This document shows, one piece after another, positions 11,621 to 23,674 of a stretch of 64,000 bases of DNA. Both the position numbers and the translations under genes were made by a program. The stretch is from Paratinospora sagittata. Its lineage: Eukaryota > Streptophyta > Magnoliopsida > Ranunculales > Menispermaceae. The notes under the pieces were generated by a model. That model saw only the letters and a list, made by a program, of their open reading frames with translations. It was not told the origin of the DNA and made no database searches. Numbering within the stretch: position 1 is the first letter of the stretch; each line of letters opens with the position of its first letter. The DNA lies in NCBI GenBank assembly GCA_035771175.1, contig CM069612.1, positions 26,332,987-26,396,986 of the forward strand, given 5' to 3'.

Positions 11621-14600
11621 ATGGGAGAAATGATGGTGATTTTGCTTGGAATCTCTGCTATTTCTGTAATTTTATGTGTCTGGAAAGCCTTTGTTTGGGC
11701 ATGGTGGAAGCCCAAGAAGCTGGAAAGGTACTTAAGAGAGCAAGGAATTAGAGGCCCTCCATATAGATTGATTCACGGAGATTTGAAAGAAAATGCAACT
11801 TGTTCAATTGAAGCAAAATCTACGCCCTTGAAGCTCTCTCACTCTATTGTGCCTAGAGTCTTTCCTTTCCTTCAACAAACAGTTCAGAAATATGGTATTT
11901 TATATACTTGCTCTGTTCTTTCTTTCTTGATAATGATTTTATTTAATTTCCATTTTTCGATCTTTAATTTCAGGTGTTAATAATTATTAATGCACCATTA
12001 AGGTCCAGTAGTAGTGAAGCTATATTCTTTTTCTTTTAATTTAGCTGGGATAATTAATCAACCTGATTCTGGGTAAATCCCCATTTTTAATTTCATGCTT
12101 GGATTAGCTTGAACAAAATGAAAGTTTTTTTTTTGCCTAATTAAGTTCCATGTTCAATCCAACTTCAGAGTTTCTTCTGACTGGCTAGATCATAAGCAGA
12201 TCGGTGACTTTTATTTTATTTATTTATTTTATCCCATTGAGTTTCAAAATTGTTTCTTGATTATCTTTATCCTTATCTTGAACTGCATGACTGATTCAAG
12301 CTAGCAATTTTGAAAATTAAGGGCGTGTGGTTTAGATACAGTTTATGTATTCAAAAACTTTAAATTTTTACTTTTTATGTTATATTCTAGTTTTCGAGTT
12401 AATAAATTATCAAATATTTCGGTAGAAAAATAGGAAAATGCAGTTAGGAACACTTACTTTGGACACCATACGTAACTCTTATTAAATTTTTTGGAATTAT
12501 GTGCCAATAATACTTGAAGGTACAATGTTAAAGTAAGTGCCCCCGACTCCCCAGTGTGTTTCGATAGGTTATTTGAGCCTCTTTGGTAGCCCAAATAAGA
12601 TGAGAGAGGGGATAAAAATTATTTCACCTTATTCTTTTATTCTGTTCCAGTTAGGTGGGATTGTTTATCAAGCCCCTCCCTTGTTTTTCCCTCTTTGTCG
12701 TCGTCTTCTTTTTCTCTTACATATTTTTTTTTTTTTTAAAAAATAAATTATCAACTGATTTTGTAATTTACAAAACCAACCAGGGGTTGCTTGGTTTTTG
12801 GCAAAAATGAGTGATTTTGATTTTTGATTTTATTAATGTATCGTATCATATCTTATTTTATCATGGCGTATCCAATCAGACCTTTTATACGTAGGAAGAC
12901 TTTAAAGTATTATTTTATAATTTTTTTGAGATAAATTTCCATGGCTGAATAGACCGCCGAGACAATTATGTCTCATTGGGCCACATAAATATTAGTCAGA
13001 AAAGAGTTTTAAAAGTATTTCAGTTTTAAAAATAAAATGAGGGTCGGCCGACAAATCCACGAGGGACCAGAGAAAAGGACAGGAATGAAATGACAAATAG
13101 ATACTTATATAATGGTATTAAAAAAATAAAAAAAAAGCAATTATTACAGAGGGATTACTCAAACAATAAAAGTAAGAGACCCTTGACAGCAATTAACTCA
13201 ACACTTGGATGATTGTAAAAGAGCTCTTTCTATTTTTATTTTACTATAATTTATTAAAAGATTACTATTTTCTTTTTAATCATAAGCCAACTTATCAAAT
13301 TATCATTAACACCCTCAGATGTAAGCCCACCTTCTACCAAGGTTCTAATACCATATTAGAAATCACTCAACCCAAAAGTTATAACTCTTAAATAATAAGA
13401 CCCAATAATTTATGTCAAGCTATCGTCCACATGATCAAGTATCAAACACGTATTCATGCCTTAAGACCAATAATTTTATAGTATATATAGTTTTCTACTT
13501 GAGTTAAGTTTTATTATGCTTTGAACCATTTCCATACTCTAGTGTGAATTTAACTATAACTTGATTCACAATTAGTGCCTATAAATCATTGATCATGATG
13601 TGTTGTTGTTGGGGAAAATATAATTAATTGCAGGTAAGTTCTCTATTTTTTGGTTTGGAGTAACTCCAAGAGTGACCATTATGGACCCAGATCTTGTAAG
13701 GGATATTTTGTCAAACAAATTTGGTCATTTTATGAAGATGAGAGCAAATCCAACTACCAGGTTGTTTGCAAATGGACTTGTAAGCTACAATGGTGAACAA
13801 TGGGCCAAACATAGAAGAATCATCAATCCAGCCTTCCATCTTGAAAAGCTAAAGGTAACTAATTGTAATCTTCTCAATCATGATCATTTTCTTTTCTTTT
13901 AATCACGTATGTACTCAATCTAAGAACTATAATAGAAAAAATTCACTTGCTTTCATGCTGCTATTTTTAACATGATTCTTCGTTATTAATTGTAGTTGAT
14001 GTTACCAGCATTTTATACAAGCTGTGATGAGTTGATTAGCAGATGGGAGAAGCTTGCTTTCGAGGGCTCTTGTGAATTAGATGCATCGCCCGAATTTCAA
14101 ATGTTAACCAAAGATGTAATCTCTAGGACAGCATTTGGTAGTAACTATAAAGAAGGTAGACGAATTTTTGAACTCCAAACTGAACAGGTTGAGCTTGTTG
14201 TTTCAACTTTTCAATCTGCCTACATTCCGGGTTCCTGGTAAACATAACATTTTGATCTGTTCTTTTGTATTTATATTTATGTACTTTGAATTATTTGAAC
14301 TTAAAAAGAACTTTTTGATTAGCTGTAGAATTTCATTACTTGTATGTTGTTATATGTCATGATCTGTTCACCTATGGTTTTGATGATAACTTTACAGGTT
14401 TTTGCCCACGAAAAGAAACAAGAAAATGAAGGACAAAGAAAGAGAAATAAGAACTTTACTAAGGGGTATGATTGAAAAGAGAGAGAAAGCTATAAAACTT
14501 GGGGAGGTCCAACACGACGAGGACTTGCTAAGCTTGCTAATGAATTCAAATTTTAAAGAAATTCAAGAGAGTAAAAACTCGAAGAATGTGGGAATGAGTG

Positions 14601-15374
14601 TTGATGAGATCATAGAAGAATGCAAGCTATTCTACTTTGCAGGACAAGAAACAACATCGACATTACTTGTATGGACTTTGATTGTACTCAGTATGCATCA
14701 AGAGTGGCAAGAACGAGCGAGGGAAGAGGTCTTACAAGTCGTCGGAAGAAGTAGACCAAATTTTGATGGATTAAGTCACCTAAAAATTGTGAGTAATTCT
14801 TATCCTTTTTTTGCTTAATACTTGAATACTCGGCTTTTATATATATTTCTACTTTTGTAGGAATAGATGCTGAAAACATGTACAATAATCATTTTCCTAA
14901 ATTGATAATTCTTGCTAATGCATAAATATATTTCTACTTTTTCAGGTAACCATGATTCTATATGAAGTACTTAGGCTATACCCGCCTTTCACTATGCTTA
15001 ACCGATACACCTACAAGGAAATGAAAGTAGGAAATATCACTCTGCCACCAGGAGTACTAATTGGAATGCCAGTGCTACTCATTCACCATGACCGAGATAT
15101 TTGGGGCGAAGATGTTGAAGAATTTAAGCCAGAGAGATTCAAAGAGGGCATTTCAAAGGCAACAAAGAATGATCAAGTCTCATTCTTCCCATTTGGTTGG
15201 GGTCCTAGAATATGCATTGCCCAAAACTTTGCATTAGTAGAAGCAAAGATAGCTCTAACCATGATACTACAACGTTTCTCTTTCGAGCTTTCTCCGACTT
15301 ATGTCCATGCTCCCCATACAGTCATAATTCTTCAACCTCAACATGGTGCTCAAATTGTCATACACAAACTATAG
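11621..15374 (+). CDS. CYP72A: Cytochrome P450, CYP72A subfamily (gene B)
   Basis: Exons: 11621-11894, 13634-13854, 13996-14237, 14398-14788, 14946-15374; 518 aa, normal for CYP72A. It is expected to be an ER-anchored mono-oxygenase using NADPH-P450 reductase; the substrate is unknown. Seen: a hydrophobic N-terminal anchor (about residues 4-24), a basic-aromatic stretch WWKPKK, a GPPYR hinge, helix C WAKHRR, I-helix AGQETT at about 327-332, ExxR at 383-386 (EVLR), PERF at 438-441, and the heme loop [10 protein letters not shown] with Cys466. The Gly usual two residues after the heme Cys is Ala here. Residue 246, formed across the exon 3/4 junction, is Trp where C, E and F have Arg. All introns are GT-AG with phases 1, 0, 2, 0. 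The start gives MGEMMVILL; a second in-frame Met lies at residue 4. Confidence 0.92.
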
Positions 15375-17003
15375 AGTCCTATAATATCCATTATTACTTA
15401 TATATTGATCATCTATGTGGTTGTAGTTTTATTTGATATCTATCATAGGATCTAGATACTTATTGTAATTAATGCTTGTGTTGATTATGCTGAAGTTGAG
15501 TACTATCTTGATACTTGTTCTTGTTCTTATCAATTAGGGTATGGTTAATTAAGTTCGAATAACAACTTATATAAACATACATATGATGTGTGTGACTCAA
15601 CCCCCTTATCTAGCTCAGCTTCTCAAGTTTTGTTTTGGATTAATTTAAAGACCTATATTAGAACTGCTGCATAAAATTAGTATTCATAAAACAAAACATA
15701 TATAAACAATAATTTGTCAGATTTGATAACTAATATATTATAACTATATATATAAAAACTTGTGATAATATTACAAGTTTTAAATTTGAGCACTATATAT
15801 ATTTCCTAAAGAGATTATAATTCATAAAATCTTCATGTTGTATTTTGTTACTTTGAATTATTAGCTATATTTGAGGAGAAGAAGAAAAACAGTGTTACTT
15901 TCTATATTCGCTGGTTATACATAGTTGAGACTTTGTCTATTAGCTATGGCTTTTAGGTTTGAATGATATCTCACATGGTATTAGAGTTTTGGTTCCAAAG
16001 ATCTTATATATATGTTCAAACCTCCTCACTCGTCTTTAGTCTATATTATGAATTTGGTCCACCAGTTCGATCCTCAAACATGCTAATTAGACTCCTTGTG
16101 GGCAATAGTACAATTACTTTTTATAATCTCTTGGGGTTAGTATAATTATTGTCACCATTAGAGATATGACAACTAAGGTTATGATTGGCTTAGATTGAAT
16201 TCTTACATATGTATAAGATCATAGGAAATATATATTTTAGATTATGTTGGTTTTAAATATACTTTTATAGGTCAATTGTAATCATCAAAACATGTTTCAA
16301 TAATAAAATCATTCATGAGATGAAGACGACCTAGACAGCTTTGAAGTAGTAAAATTTTAAATGTGACAATCCAAATTGATGTGCCTTTATCTTTCCTTTT
16401 CTTTGTTTTTTAATAATTTTTAAGGGGAGGGGAAGTTTTTATTTTTATTTTTAATTTCAACTTTAGTTAGTCAAGTCTAAAAATATTTTTTCCTAATTTT
16501 GCTACAAAAAAACTGTTTTAAGAAAATGATAAAAAAAAAGTTGTTTTTTTATTTTGTTCTTGCATTTTGGATCGTAAAAACACAAGTTAGAGTTTCCTTA
16601 TAGTCTTCCTCTCGTATTCAAAAGATTTCCCATTAATTATGCTGAAATCCACGTGGGAAAACTTAAAATGCAAAAAATAAAAACAATAAAACTATATAAG
16701 ATAGAATCACCAATATATCAAATAAAATTGACACATGCATGTTACTATAAATATGATTTCGGTAACCTCATGAGAAGGCTTGTGGGCAGAGTTACCCAAT
16801 AAGCAGACTAAGTTGACGGATCGTAGTCAGGATTTTTTTTTTTTTTTGGGTAGGCTGAAATTTTTTTTAAACAAAGCTCGATGATATGAGGAAAATTTAT
16901 TAATTAAAAATAAAATATACACATCGATAGAGGGACATAATGAACCATACCCATCAAAATGCTACATTAACAATAATACATAATACAAGAACATAAAAAC
17001 TAA
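15375..17003. other. Non-coding interval downstream of gene B
   Basis: No gene is seen. The first few hundred bases match the region after pseudogene D (38910-39140), as expected for duplicated 3' flank. The rest is AT-rich with poly-T runs and no clear transposon ends, up to the LINE target duplication at 17004-17019. Confidence 0.6.
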
Positions 17004-17019
17004 AAAAGAAAAGAAAATG

Positions 17020-19149
17020 ACTTTGCAGATGATATGGTTTTGTTTGCGGAAGCATCTACAGAGTAGATAAAGGTTATTATGAAGTGCCTGAATTTATCTT
17101 GTGCGTGCTCGGGCCAAAGAGTTAACTACCAGAAATCTCATATATTTGTATCTCACAATGTGGAGCTTACGGTGGCTCAAGACATATCTACTATCTCTGG
17201 TATTCCCCTTACGGACAACTTGGGTCGGTATCTTGGTGCTCCCTCCATTCATGGGAGGGTCCGACCTGCTGACTTTCAGTACATCATTGAGAGAGTGACT
17301 ACTCAATTGGAGGGGTGGAAGACAAAATTCTTGTCATTTGCGGGTAGATTGGTTCTAGTTAAATCGGTGCTTAACTCTATTCCCATGTACATCATGCAGA
17401 CTATGGTGTTACCAATAGGGGTGTGTAATACCATTGATAAATTAGTTCGACGTTTTCTATGGGGAGGGTCGAATGAGAAGCAGGGCGTCCATCTAATTAA
17501 GTGGGAAATCATCATCAAACCTATGGAGGACGGTGGTCTTGGCATTAAGAGTATGGCTTATATGAACTTGGCTTTTTTGGCCAAATTGGGGTGGAGACTA
17601 ATTACAGATAAGAATAGCTTTTGGGCCAGAGTTGTTTCCATGAAGTATCTGCATCGGGAAGCTTCTATTGATAGGTTGCAGCCTAAGAATGGGGCTTCCA
17701 ATGCGTGGCGGGGCATTGTTAAAGCCTCGCCTATTTTACGTAGCGGAGTGCGGGCTCTAGTTCGTAATGGTAAGGACACTCTTTTTTGGCTTGATACATG
17801 GGTAGGTGAGGTGGCCTTAATCAATATGAAAATGCGGGATTTGAGTTTGGTGGAGATGTATAGGCCTGTCTCAAGCTATTGGGTGAAGGGCTCAGGGTGG
17901 GACTGGAATGCTCTATCAGGTTTACTCCCTTTTGAGGTTGAAAATAAACTTGCTGCTGTGCTCTTATGGGATGAGGAGGAGGTTGCAGATGGCATATGTT
18001 GGGGAGCTTCTAAGAGTGGCATATTAACGGTGTCCTCTGCTTATACTATTTCTACTGGCACTCTTATGGGAGATCCTAATTCCCTTTGGAGGATGATTTG
18101 GAAGCTTAAAACTCCTCAAAGATGCAAGACTTTTTTGTGGATGGTTGCGCATCGAAAGATCATGTGCAATGCTGAGCGGATGAAAAGGGGTTCCACCATG
18201 GCATCTGACTGTATTGAATGTGTGGGATGTATCGAGGATGTTGATCATATTTTTCGAAATTGCTCTAGAGCCGTGCAACTATGGAAGCGTCTATTGCAGC
18301 CAGTTGAGTATCATCTTCAGAGCAATTTGGATTTCCAAAGCTGGCTTGCTCATAATCTTGCTGGCGTTAATGATTGTAATGTCGACTATGACTGGGCTTC
18401 CTACTTTACAGTTGCCGTGTGGGCTCTTTGGAAATGGAGGAATGATTTAGCATTTCGTAATCTTCGTTTTCACTTCGAGTATAGCATGGCTTGGCTTAAA
18501 GGGAAAGTGGCTGAAATCATTCATGCTTTTCGAGCCAAAGTGGCGGTCCATGATGATGGACTGATAGAGAGGGTGAAGATGGTAGGCTGGTGTGCTCCCA
18601 ACCATGGTTGGACTAAGCTTAATACTGATGGATGTCTTAAGAATGCTTCATCGCGAGCAGGGGGTGGCGGTCTTCTCCGTGACTATCGTGGTTTGTGGTT
18701 GAGGGGGTTTGTGGCTAATATTGGTTCTTGTACTGCAACTGAAGCTGAATTATGGGCTGCTGTTCATGGCTTACGTCTTGCTTGGGAGGAGGGCCATCGT
18801 TCTATAGTTTTCGAAACAGATTCGGCTATGGTGGCTGGTTGGTTAAAAGGCAACAGTATGCCGCAGCTTAGCCTTTCCAACTTGGTAAATGAGTGTAGAA
18901 GACTCCTTCAGAGAGATTGGATAGTTCAAGTTGAGCACATTTACAGAGAAGGTAATAGAGCAGCAGACTATTTGGCTACTGAGGCTTTGAAGTTCAATCG
19001 GGGAGTGTGTATCCTGTCTTCCCCTCCCCGTGGGTTATTCAATATTTTGAGGGAAGATGCAACTGGGGTTACTTGGCCTAGGAGAGTTCGAGATGTAGTG
19101 TGCTAGTTGTTCTTGCTGGGTATTCCCCCTCTTTTCCTTTCCAAAAAAG
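17020..19149 (+). mobile_element. 5'-truncated L1-type LINE, ORF2 C-terminal part with RNase H
   Basis: It is flanked by a 16-bp direct repeat, AAAAGAAAAGAAAATG, at 17004-17019 and 19150-19165, the mark of LINE integration. The coding part begins inside reverse transcriptase at FADDMVLF (from 17020), meets a TAG shortly after (AEASTE then stop), and continues open from 17079 to 19106 (675 codons). Visible parts are the RT thumb region (LGRYLGAP, GWKTKFLSFAGRLVLVKSVL, FLWGG), a zinc-binding RT-associated region (TPQRCKTFLWMV, CIECVGCIEDVDHIFRNC), and an RNase H with TDG, TEAELWA, ETDS and NRAADYLA carrying the acidic residues. The N-terminal endonuclease and most of RT are missing, so it cannot move by itself. 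The long open frame suggests a fairly recent insertion. Confidence 0.92.
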
Positions 19150-19187
19150 AAAAGAAAAGAAAATGCAATGCAATACAATTATAAAAA

Positions 19188-21400
19188 TCATGTAAACTTT
19201 ATTCTACGATATTTTAAACCTTCAAATTCATCAATAATATAATCTAAGTCAATACTACTAACAATCTCTCTTTCAATATATATCACCATAGAATTTGTAA
19301 GAAAATCATCATTTATTTTAAAATGAAGTGATGTGTTGACAAGCTTCATAGCTGAAAAGGTTTGCTCTGTTGATGCTGTGGACACAGAAAGAGTTAATAT
19401 TATCCGGATCAACTTATCAATCAAAGTATAGTGTTCTGATTTCCTTGTTTTTGCTAAACATTGACATAATTCTGAAAGAGAAGCAATATTCTGAAATTCC
19501 TTACCATGAAGAACATCAAACCTGTAATGGCTCAATTGTCTTCTCAAATCTTCAATGTCATCGCTACTAAAATCTTGAGAGTAGAAATTGTCGGCAATAG
19601 TACAAATATTATTAACATCAAATAACTTAAACCCATCAACAGGGCTCAATGTCATGCTAAGAGTAAGAAGTTGTACTGTTTGCTCTGGAAATCTACTACT
19701 CAACTCCATCAATTGAAAATCAATCTTAGCCTTAAATACACTAAAGTCATAATAATGCTCAACTGTGATATTATCTTTTTGTTGACAAGAACGCCTTGTT
19801 CCTTGCATATATCGTGCATTCATATCAGGAATTTTAATTTCATATCTACGGCAAAATGACACTACACTTTTCAAAGTCAATCAACTTGTCAAGCAATGTA
19901 GAAACTGAACTAAACATTTTAATCAATCCACCAATAGCCTTATAATGGGAACTCCAACGAGTAGCTCCAGGTTGTTGCAAAGTGCACATTTGATTTTCTC
20001 CTGTACCAGTCTCAAGTTCGCCTAAAGCAATCAATTCATCAATTTTAGCTTCTCGAATAAATCTAAACTCAGAATGACGCTTGAAGGAACTACTCACAAA
20101 ATTGACAATGGAAGTCAATTTGAAAAAAAAAAGTCATATATCATGCACTTCTTTAGCCACTGCAACTAAAACAAGTTGAAGTCTATGTGCAAAACAATGT
20201 ACGTAGTAAGCACATGGACAATCTCTAAAAAATAAGGCTTGTAAACCATTCCATTCACCCCTCATGTTGCTTGCACCATCATATCCTTAGCCACTCAAGT
20301 TTTTAAGTGAAAGATCATATCGAGTGAGTATATTGCATATCTCTTTTTTAAGAGTTAAAGCATTAGTGTCACTTATACTCAAAACTTCAAAAAAACGTTC
20401 TTGAACAAAACCTTTCAAATCAACATACCTCAAAATAATTGTCATTTTTTCCTTGTTGGATTTATCAAGTGCTTCGTCAACAAAAACGCAAAATTTGGCA
20501 TTCACGGAGTTCTCACGAATTATAGCCCGCACTCTGTTAGCAAAAATGTTCAACAACTCATTTTGAATATCGGGTGAGGTGTACTTGGCATTTTGTGGAG
20601 CATTTTCTAAAATAATCTCACCAATTTCTTCATTTAGTATTCCCTGCAATTTTATCATCTCAATAAAGTTTCCACAATTAGTAGAATTGATGGATTCGTC
20701 GTGACCTCGAAATGCACACCCTTGCATTGCTAGCCACGTTATCAACTCTCATGAGGTCTTAAACCTTAACCGATTTTGAGAAATTTCTTGAAGAGAGAGT
20801 TTATTCATGACATTGTTGATATGTCGTGATGAATCTTGCAAGTTTCTCTACCTTTGCATGTTATGACTATGTTGTAAGTTATGGTCCTCCATGTGTTACA
20901 CAAATGGACATTTTTTTTCATCTTTCCCACACGTAACTATTTTCCAACCTTGAAAGCCATCTTTCGTAAATATCAAATGCTATGATGGAACACTATCAAA
21001 AAGATAACATGCAAAGCAATAAACCTTATTTTTCTCAATTGAATATTCAAGCCACTCAAATCTTTGGAACCATAAGATTGAAACCGCCGAGTTTGGTTAC
21101 CATCCTTAATACATGGATATTTATCCATCATGGGTTGGAAAAGTCTCATTTTGATATATTATCTTCGAATATCATCTTGTTTGTCAGCTTGATAAAGTCC
21201 TATTGAGAAACGTAATCCAGAATCACATTCATAATAAGGAGCATTGATATCTATTGGAGTGTCATCATCTTTCTCAGCGTCAAATCTTTAGGAGGAAGAA
21301 GGCAAACTACAACCACTAGCAGTATTTGGAGAACTTGATCCACTTGATTGGTGATCTAGTTTTTTTAAAGTATGAAAGAAGAGTTTTTCGTGGCTTAGAT
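19188..21400 (-). pseudogene. hAT-superfamily transposase relic (TTF-type zinc finger family)
   Basis: Read on the minus strand from about 21400 down to 19188. The N-terminal part keeps pieces of the TTF-type zinc-finger region (RRFQSYG, IRFIALHVI) with frame breaks. A middle block (20745-20287) reads FIEMIKLQGILNEEIG and FVDEALDKSNKEKM and stops at LKNLSG where the family continues GYDGASNMRGEWNGLQ. Then come HCFAHRLQL and ATRWSSHY (19990-20200). The C-terminal 230 codons (19880-19188) contain the hAT dimerisation motif (SVSTASTEQTFSAMKLV). Stops and frameshifts separate the blocks. Proteins of this type resemble zinc finger MYM-type 1-like transposases. No terminal inverted repeats or 8-bp duplication were confirmed. 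It is not expected to work. Confidence 0.88.
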
Positions 21401-22320
21401 GAATGATTGTTTGATATTGTAACCTAGCATTATCAGTTTTTATCTCAAAAGAAAAAAAAAAAATCAGTTGCTAGATATTTGAAAAAAAAAAAATACACTC
21501 AAGACAATTGGAGAGAAAAAGAAAAACCTACTAATAAATAAGCTTCGTCATTAACAAACAAGAAAATGACCAAATGAGAATATCTAATATCCACTGTTAA
21601 ATGCAATAAACATTTTTGACAAAAAAAATGCAACTAAGCATTAAAAAACTATTTATAATAAAGATAATCTCACAGCAAAATAGTTATTTGCAATTAAAAA
21701 ATAATTTAACGGTTGGATTAGAAAATAAAAAAAATCACTGACATATCAAAAAAATTACAACAAATCAGATAAGCAAACAAAAAAATTACACTCAAGAAAA
21801 TTGGAGAGAAAAAAAAAAGGATTTGCGAAGGGGGAGGGAATCATCATCAAACGTTAACCCAACGATCTTCGAAGCCAGAAATATTATTATATTGGTTTTC
21901 ACCCTCGCCCTTGGTCTCGCTAATATGTAAAAACTCCAAAAATGATAATAAGTTGAGAAATAGAAATAGAGAACGACGAAAAAGAAAAAGCAAAAAAAAA
22001 AAAAACTGTATTGGAGACTAAAGAGAAAAAAACGATCAAACCTCAAATGGATAGAAACTTTTTTAAGTCGTATGAGAAGCAGAGAGTTGCAACAGAGATT
22101 AAGCGAGAGATCGAGTGGAGATTGAGTTGAGTGATTTAGCGGAGGTGGAGTGATTTGGTTTGTGCAATTTAAGATTAATTTGTGCGATTTGAAGCTCCCG
22201 TAATTTGAGGGTGTTTTATGGGTTTGTTTTGTATGATTTTGGGGTATAACAAAAACGCGGAGAAAGAAGTATCCACGAAGAGCCAAAAATTGCTTTTAAG
22301 TCCACAATATTTTGATTTCT
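21401..22320. other. AT-rich non-coding interval upstream of gene C
   Basis: No gene is supported. The minus-strand frame at 21792-22286 is Phe/Ser-rich low-complexity sequence without homology that I recognise. Poly-A and poly-T runs are frequent. Confidence 0.55.
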
Positions 22321-22326
22321 AAATTC

Positions 22327-22506
22327 CACCACCAGGTCTATGATTATCTGTATATCTGTTACTTCAAACACTAGCATGTTGGCCGTGATTATACGCCACC
22401 AACCCATACTTTTATATCATATATAGATATATTATTCTTTTTTTGAAGCACACAATAGATATATTATATAGGTTTTATTTTGACACCACCACCAGGTCTA
22501 TGATTA

Positions 22507-22558
<52 letters not shown>

Positions 22559-22592
22559 ACTTCAACACTATCATGTTGGCCGTGATTATACT
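22327..22592 (+). repeat. Direct duplication with (TA)n microsatellite upstream of gene C
   Basis: A block starting CCACCACCAGGTCTATGATT and ending with CATGTTGGCCGTGATTATAC occurs at about 22327-22400 and again at about 22487-22590. In the second copy a (TA)n run of about 45 bases (about 22508-22554) sits inside it. This points to a local duplication followed by microsatellite expansion. Confidence 0.8.
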
Positions 22593-22637
22593 CTGCTTAT
22601 TGGCCGGCAGAATAAGCAGAGTATATTCAAAATTCAA

Positions 22638-22715
22638 GCACACAGGTCAAGAGCACAAATAAAGAAATAAGTGTGGTTGTACGCACACAGGTCAAGAGCA
22701 CAAATAAAGAAATAA
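22638..22715 (+). repeat. 33-bp tandem duplication upstream of gene C
   Basis: The 33-base block beginning GCACACAGGTCAAGAGC and ending AAAGAAATAA is present at 22638-22670 and identically at 22683-22715, a 45-bp period. It lies about 200 bases before the gene C start and so may be in its promoter; any regulatory effect is inference. Confidence 0.85.
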
Positions 22716-22829
22716 TCTTGCCCTGGATTCTTCACCCTTAGAATTTAAAGAACAGCAATAGATTTGTTGGCAGCATTGATCCCTTGTTTAATTTCTTTCC
22801 TTAAATGCCTTGGGTGAATTTTTTAGGTT

Positions 22830-22840
22830 TTATATATATG
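22830..22840 (+). promoter_or_regulatory. Putative TATA box of gene C
   Basis: TTATATATATG lies about 80 bases before the chosen start, leaving room for a transcription start near 22860 and a leader of about 55 bases. No other promoter element was recognised. Confidence 0.4.
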
Positions 22841-22906
22841 TATATGTGAAGAAGGACATCTCAAATCTGCCTGTAGCAGCAAAAGCCAAAATCTAGTTGA
22901 AAACTT

Positions 22907-22918
22907 ATGGGAGAATGA
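22907..22918 (+). other. Three-codon upstream ORF overlapping the gene C start
   Basis: ATG GGA GAA TGA overlaps the first ATG of gene C (22915) as AATGATG. Gene B has ATGGGAGAAATG in one frame; C lacks one A, so the ancestral start is now out of frame and ends at once. Translation would start by leaky scanning or reinitiation. Confidence 0.6.
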
Positions 22919-23643
22919 TGATGATTCTGCTTGGAATCTCGGTTGTTTCTGTGATATTATGTGTGTTGAAAGCTTTTGTTTGGATATGGTGGAAGCCCAT
23001 GAAGCTGGAGAGGTACTTTAGAGAGCAAGGAATTGCTGGCCCTCCTTACAGATTAATTCTTGGTAATGTAAAAGAAAATGCTGCTTATACAAGGGAAGCA
23101 CAATCTAAGCCCATGCAGCTGTCTCACTCTATTGGGCCAAGACTCTTTCCTTACCTTCATCAAATAATTCAGAGATATGGTATTTTTCTTTCTTTATTTT
23201 TTTTAAATGATTTGATATATCATTTTTTTTTTTTTACAGTTAATTCATTTTATTTAAGTGGGTTTAGGTTTAAACTAGTGAAGTCAGTTCTTTTTGTTTT
23301 TTTATTTCATTGGGAGTTGATCAAGCTATTTTGGGTATAAGAATGGTAAAGGCAAAGCCCCATTTGAATTTCATGCTTTGTAGCATGAACAAAATGGCAG
23401 ATCTTCTTCTTCTAATTTACATGTTCAATCCAACTTCACAATTTATGGCAAAGCTAGATAATTAAACAGATTGGTGAATTATTAATTTAGTTATTTTCAA
23501 TTGTGGCTCATAGGCCCAGATGAATGTTATTAGTCATTAGCTATTTATTCAAATGTTGAAAAATATATTCATTAATTATTCATTAAAGAGAACTTGAAAA
23601 AAAACCCATGGCACCAAATTCATGAGAAGAGGAGAGACAAATG

Positions 23644-23674
<31 letters not shown>

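Noticed and set aside
12537..12746. 69-codon frame in intron 1 of gene B
   Set aside because: It is intronic and T-rich, and has no match to P450 or any known domain.
17079..19106. A host gene encoding a 675-aa RNase H protein
   Set aside because: Upstream FADDMVLF, the zinc-binding RT-associated region and the 16-bp target duplication show it is a truncated LINE.
21792..22286. 164-codon minus frame as a membrane protein
   Set aside because: The Phe/Ser runs come from poly-A/poly-T tracts, and no start context or homology supports it.
22508..22554. CRISPR-like or structured array
   Set aside because: It is a plain (TA)n microsatellite in a eukaryotic genome; no spacers exist.
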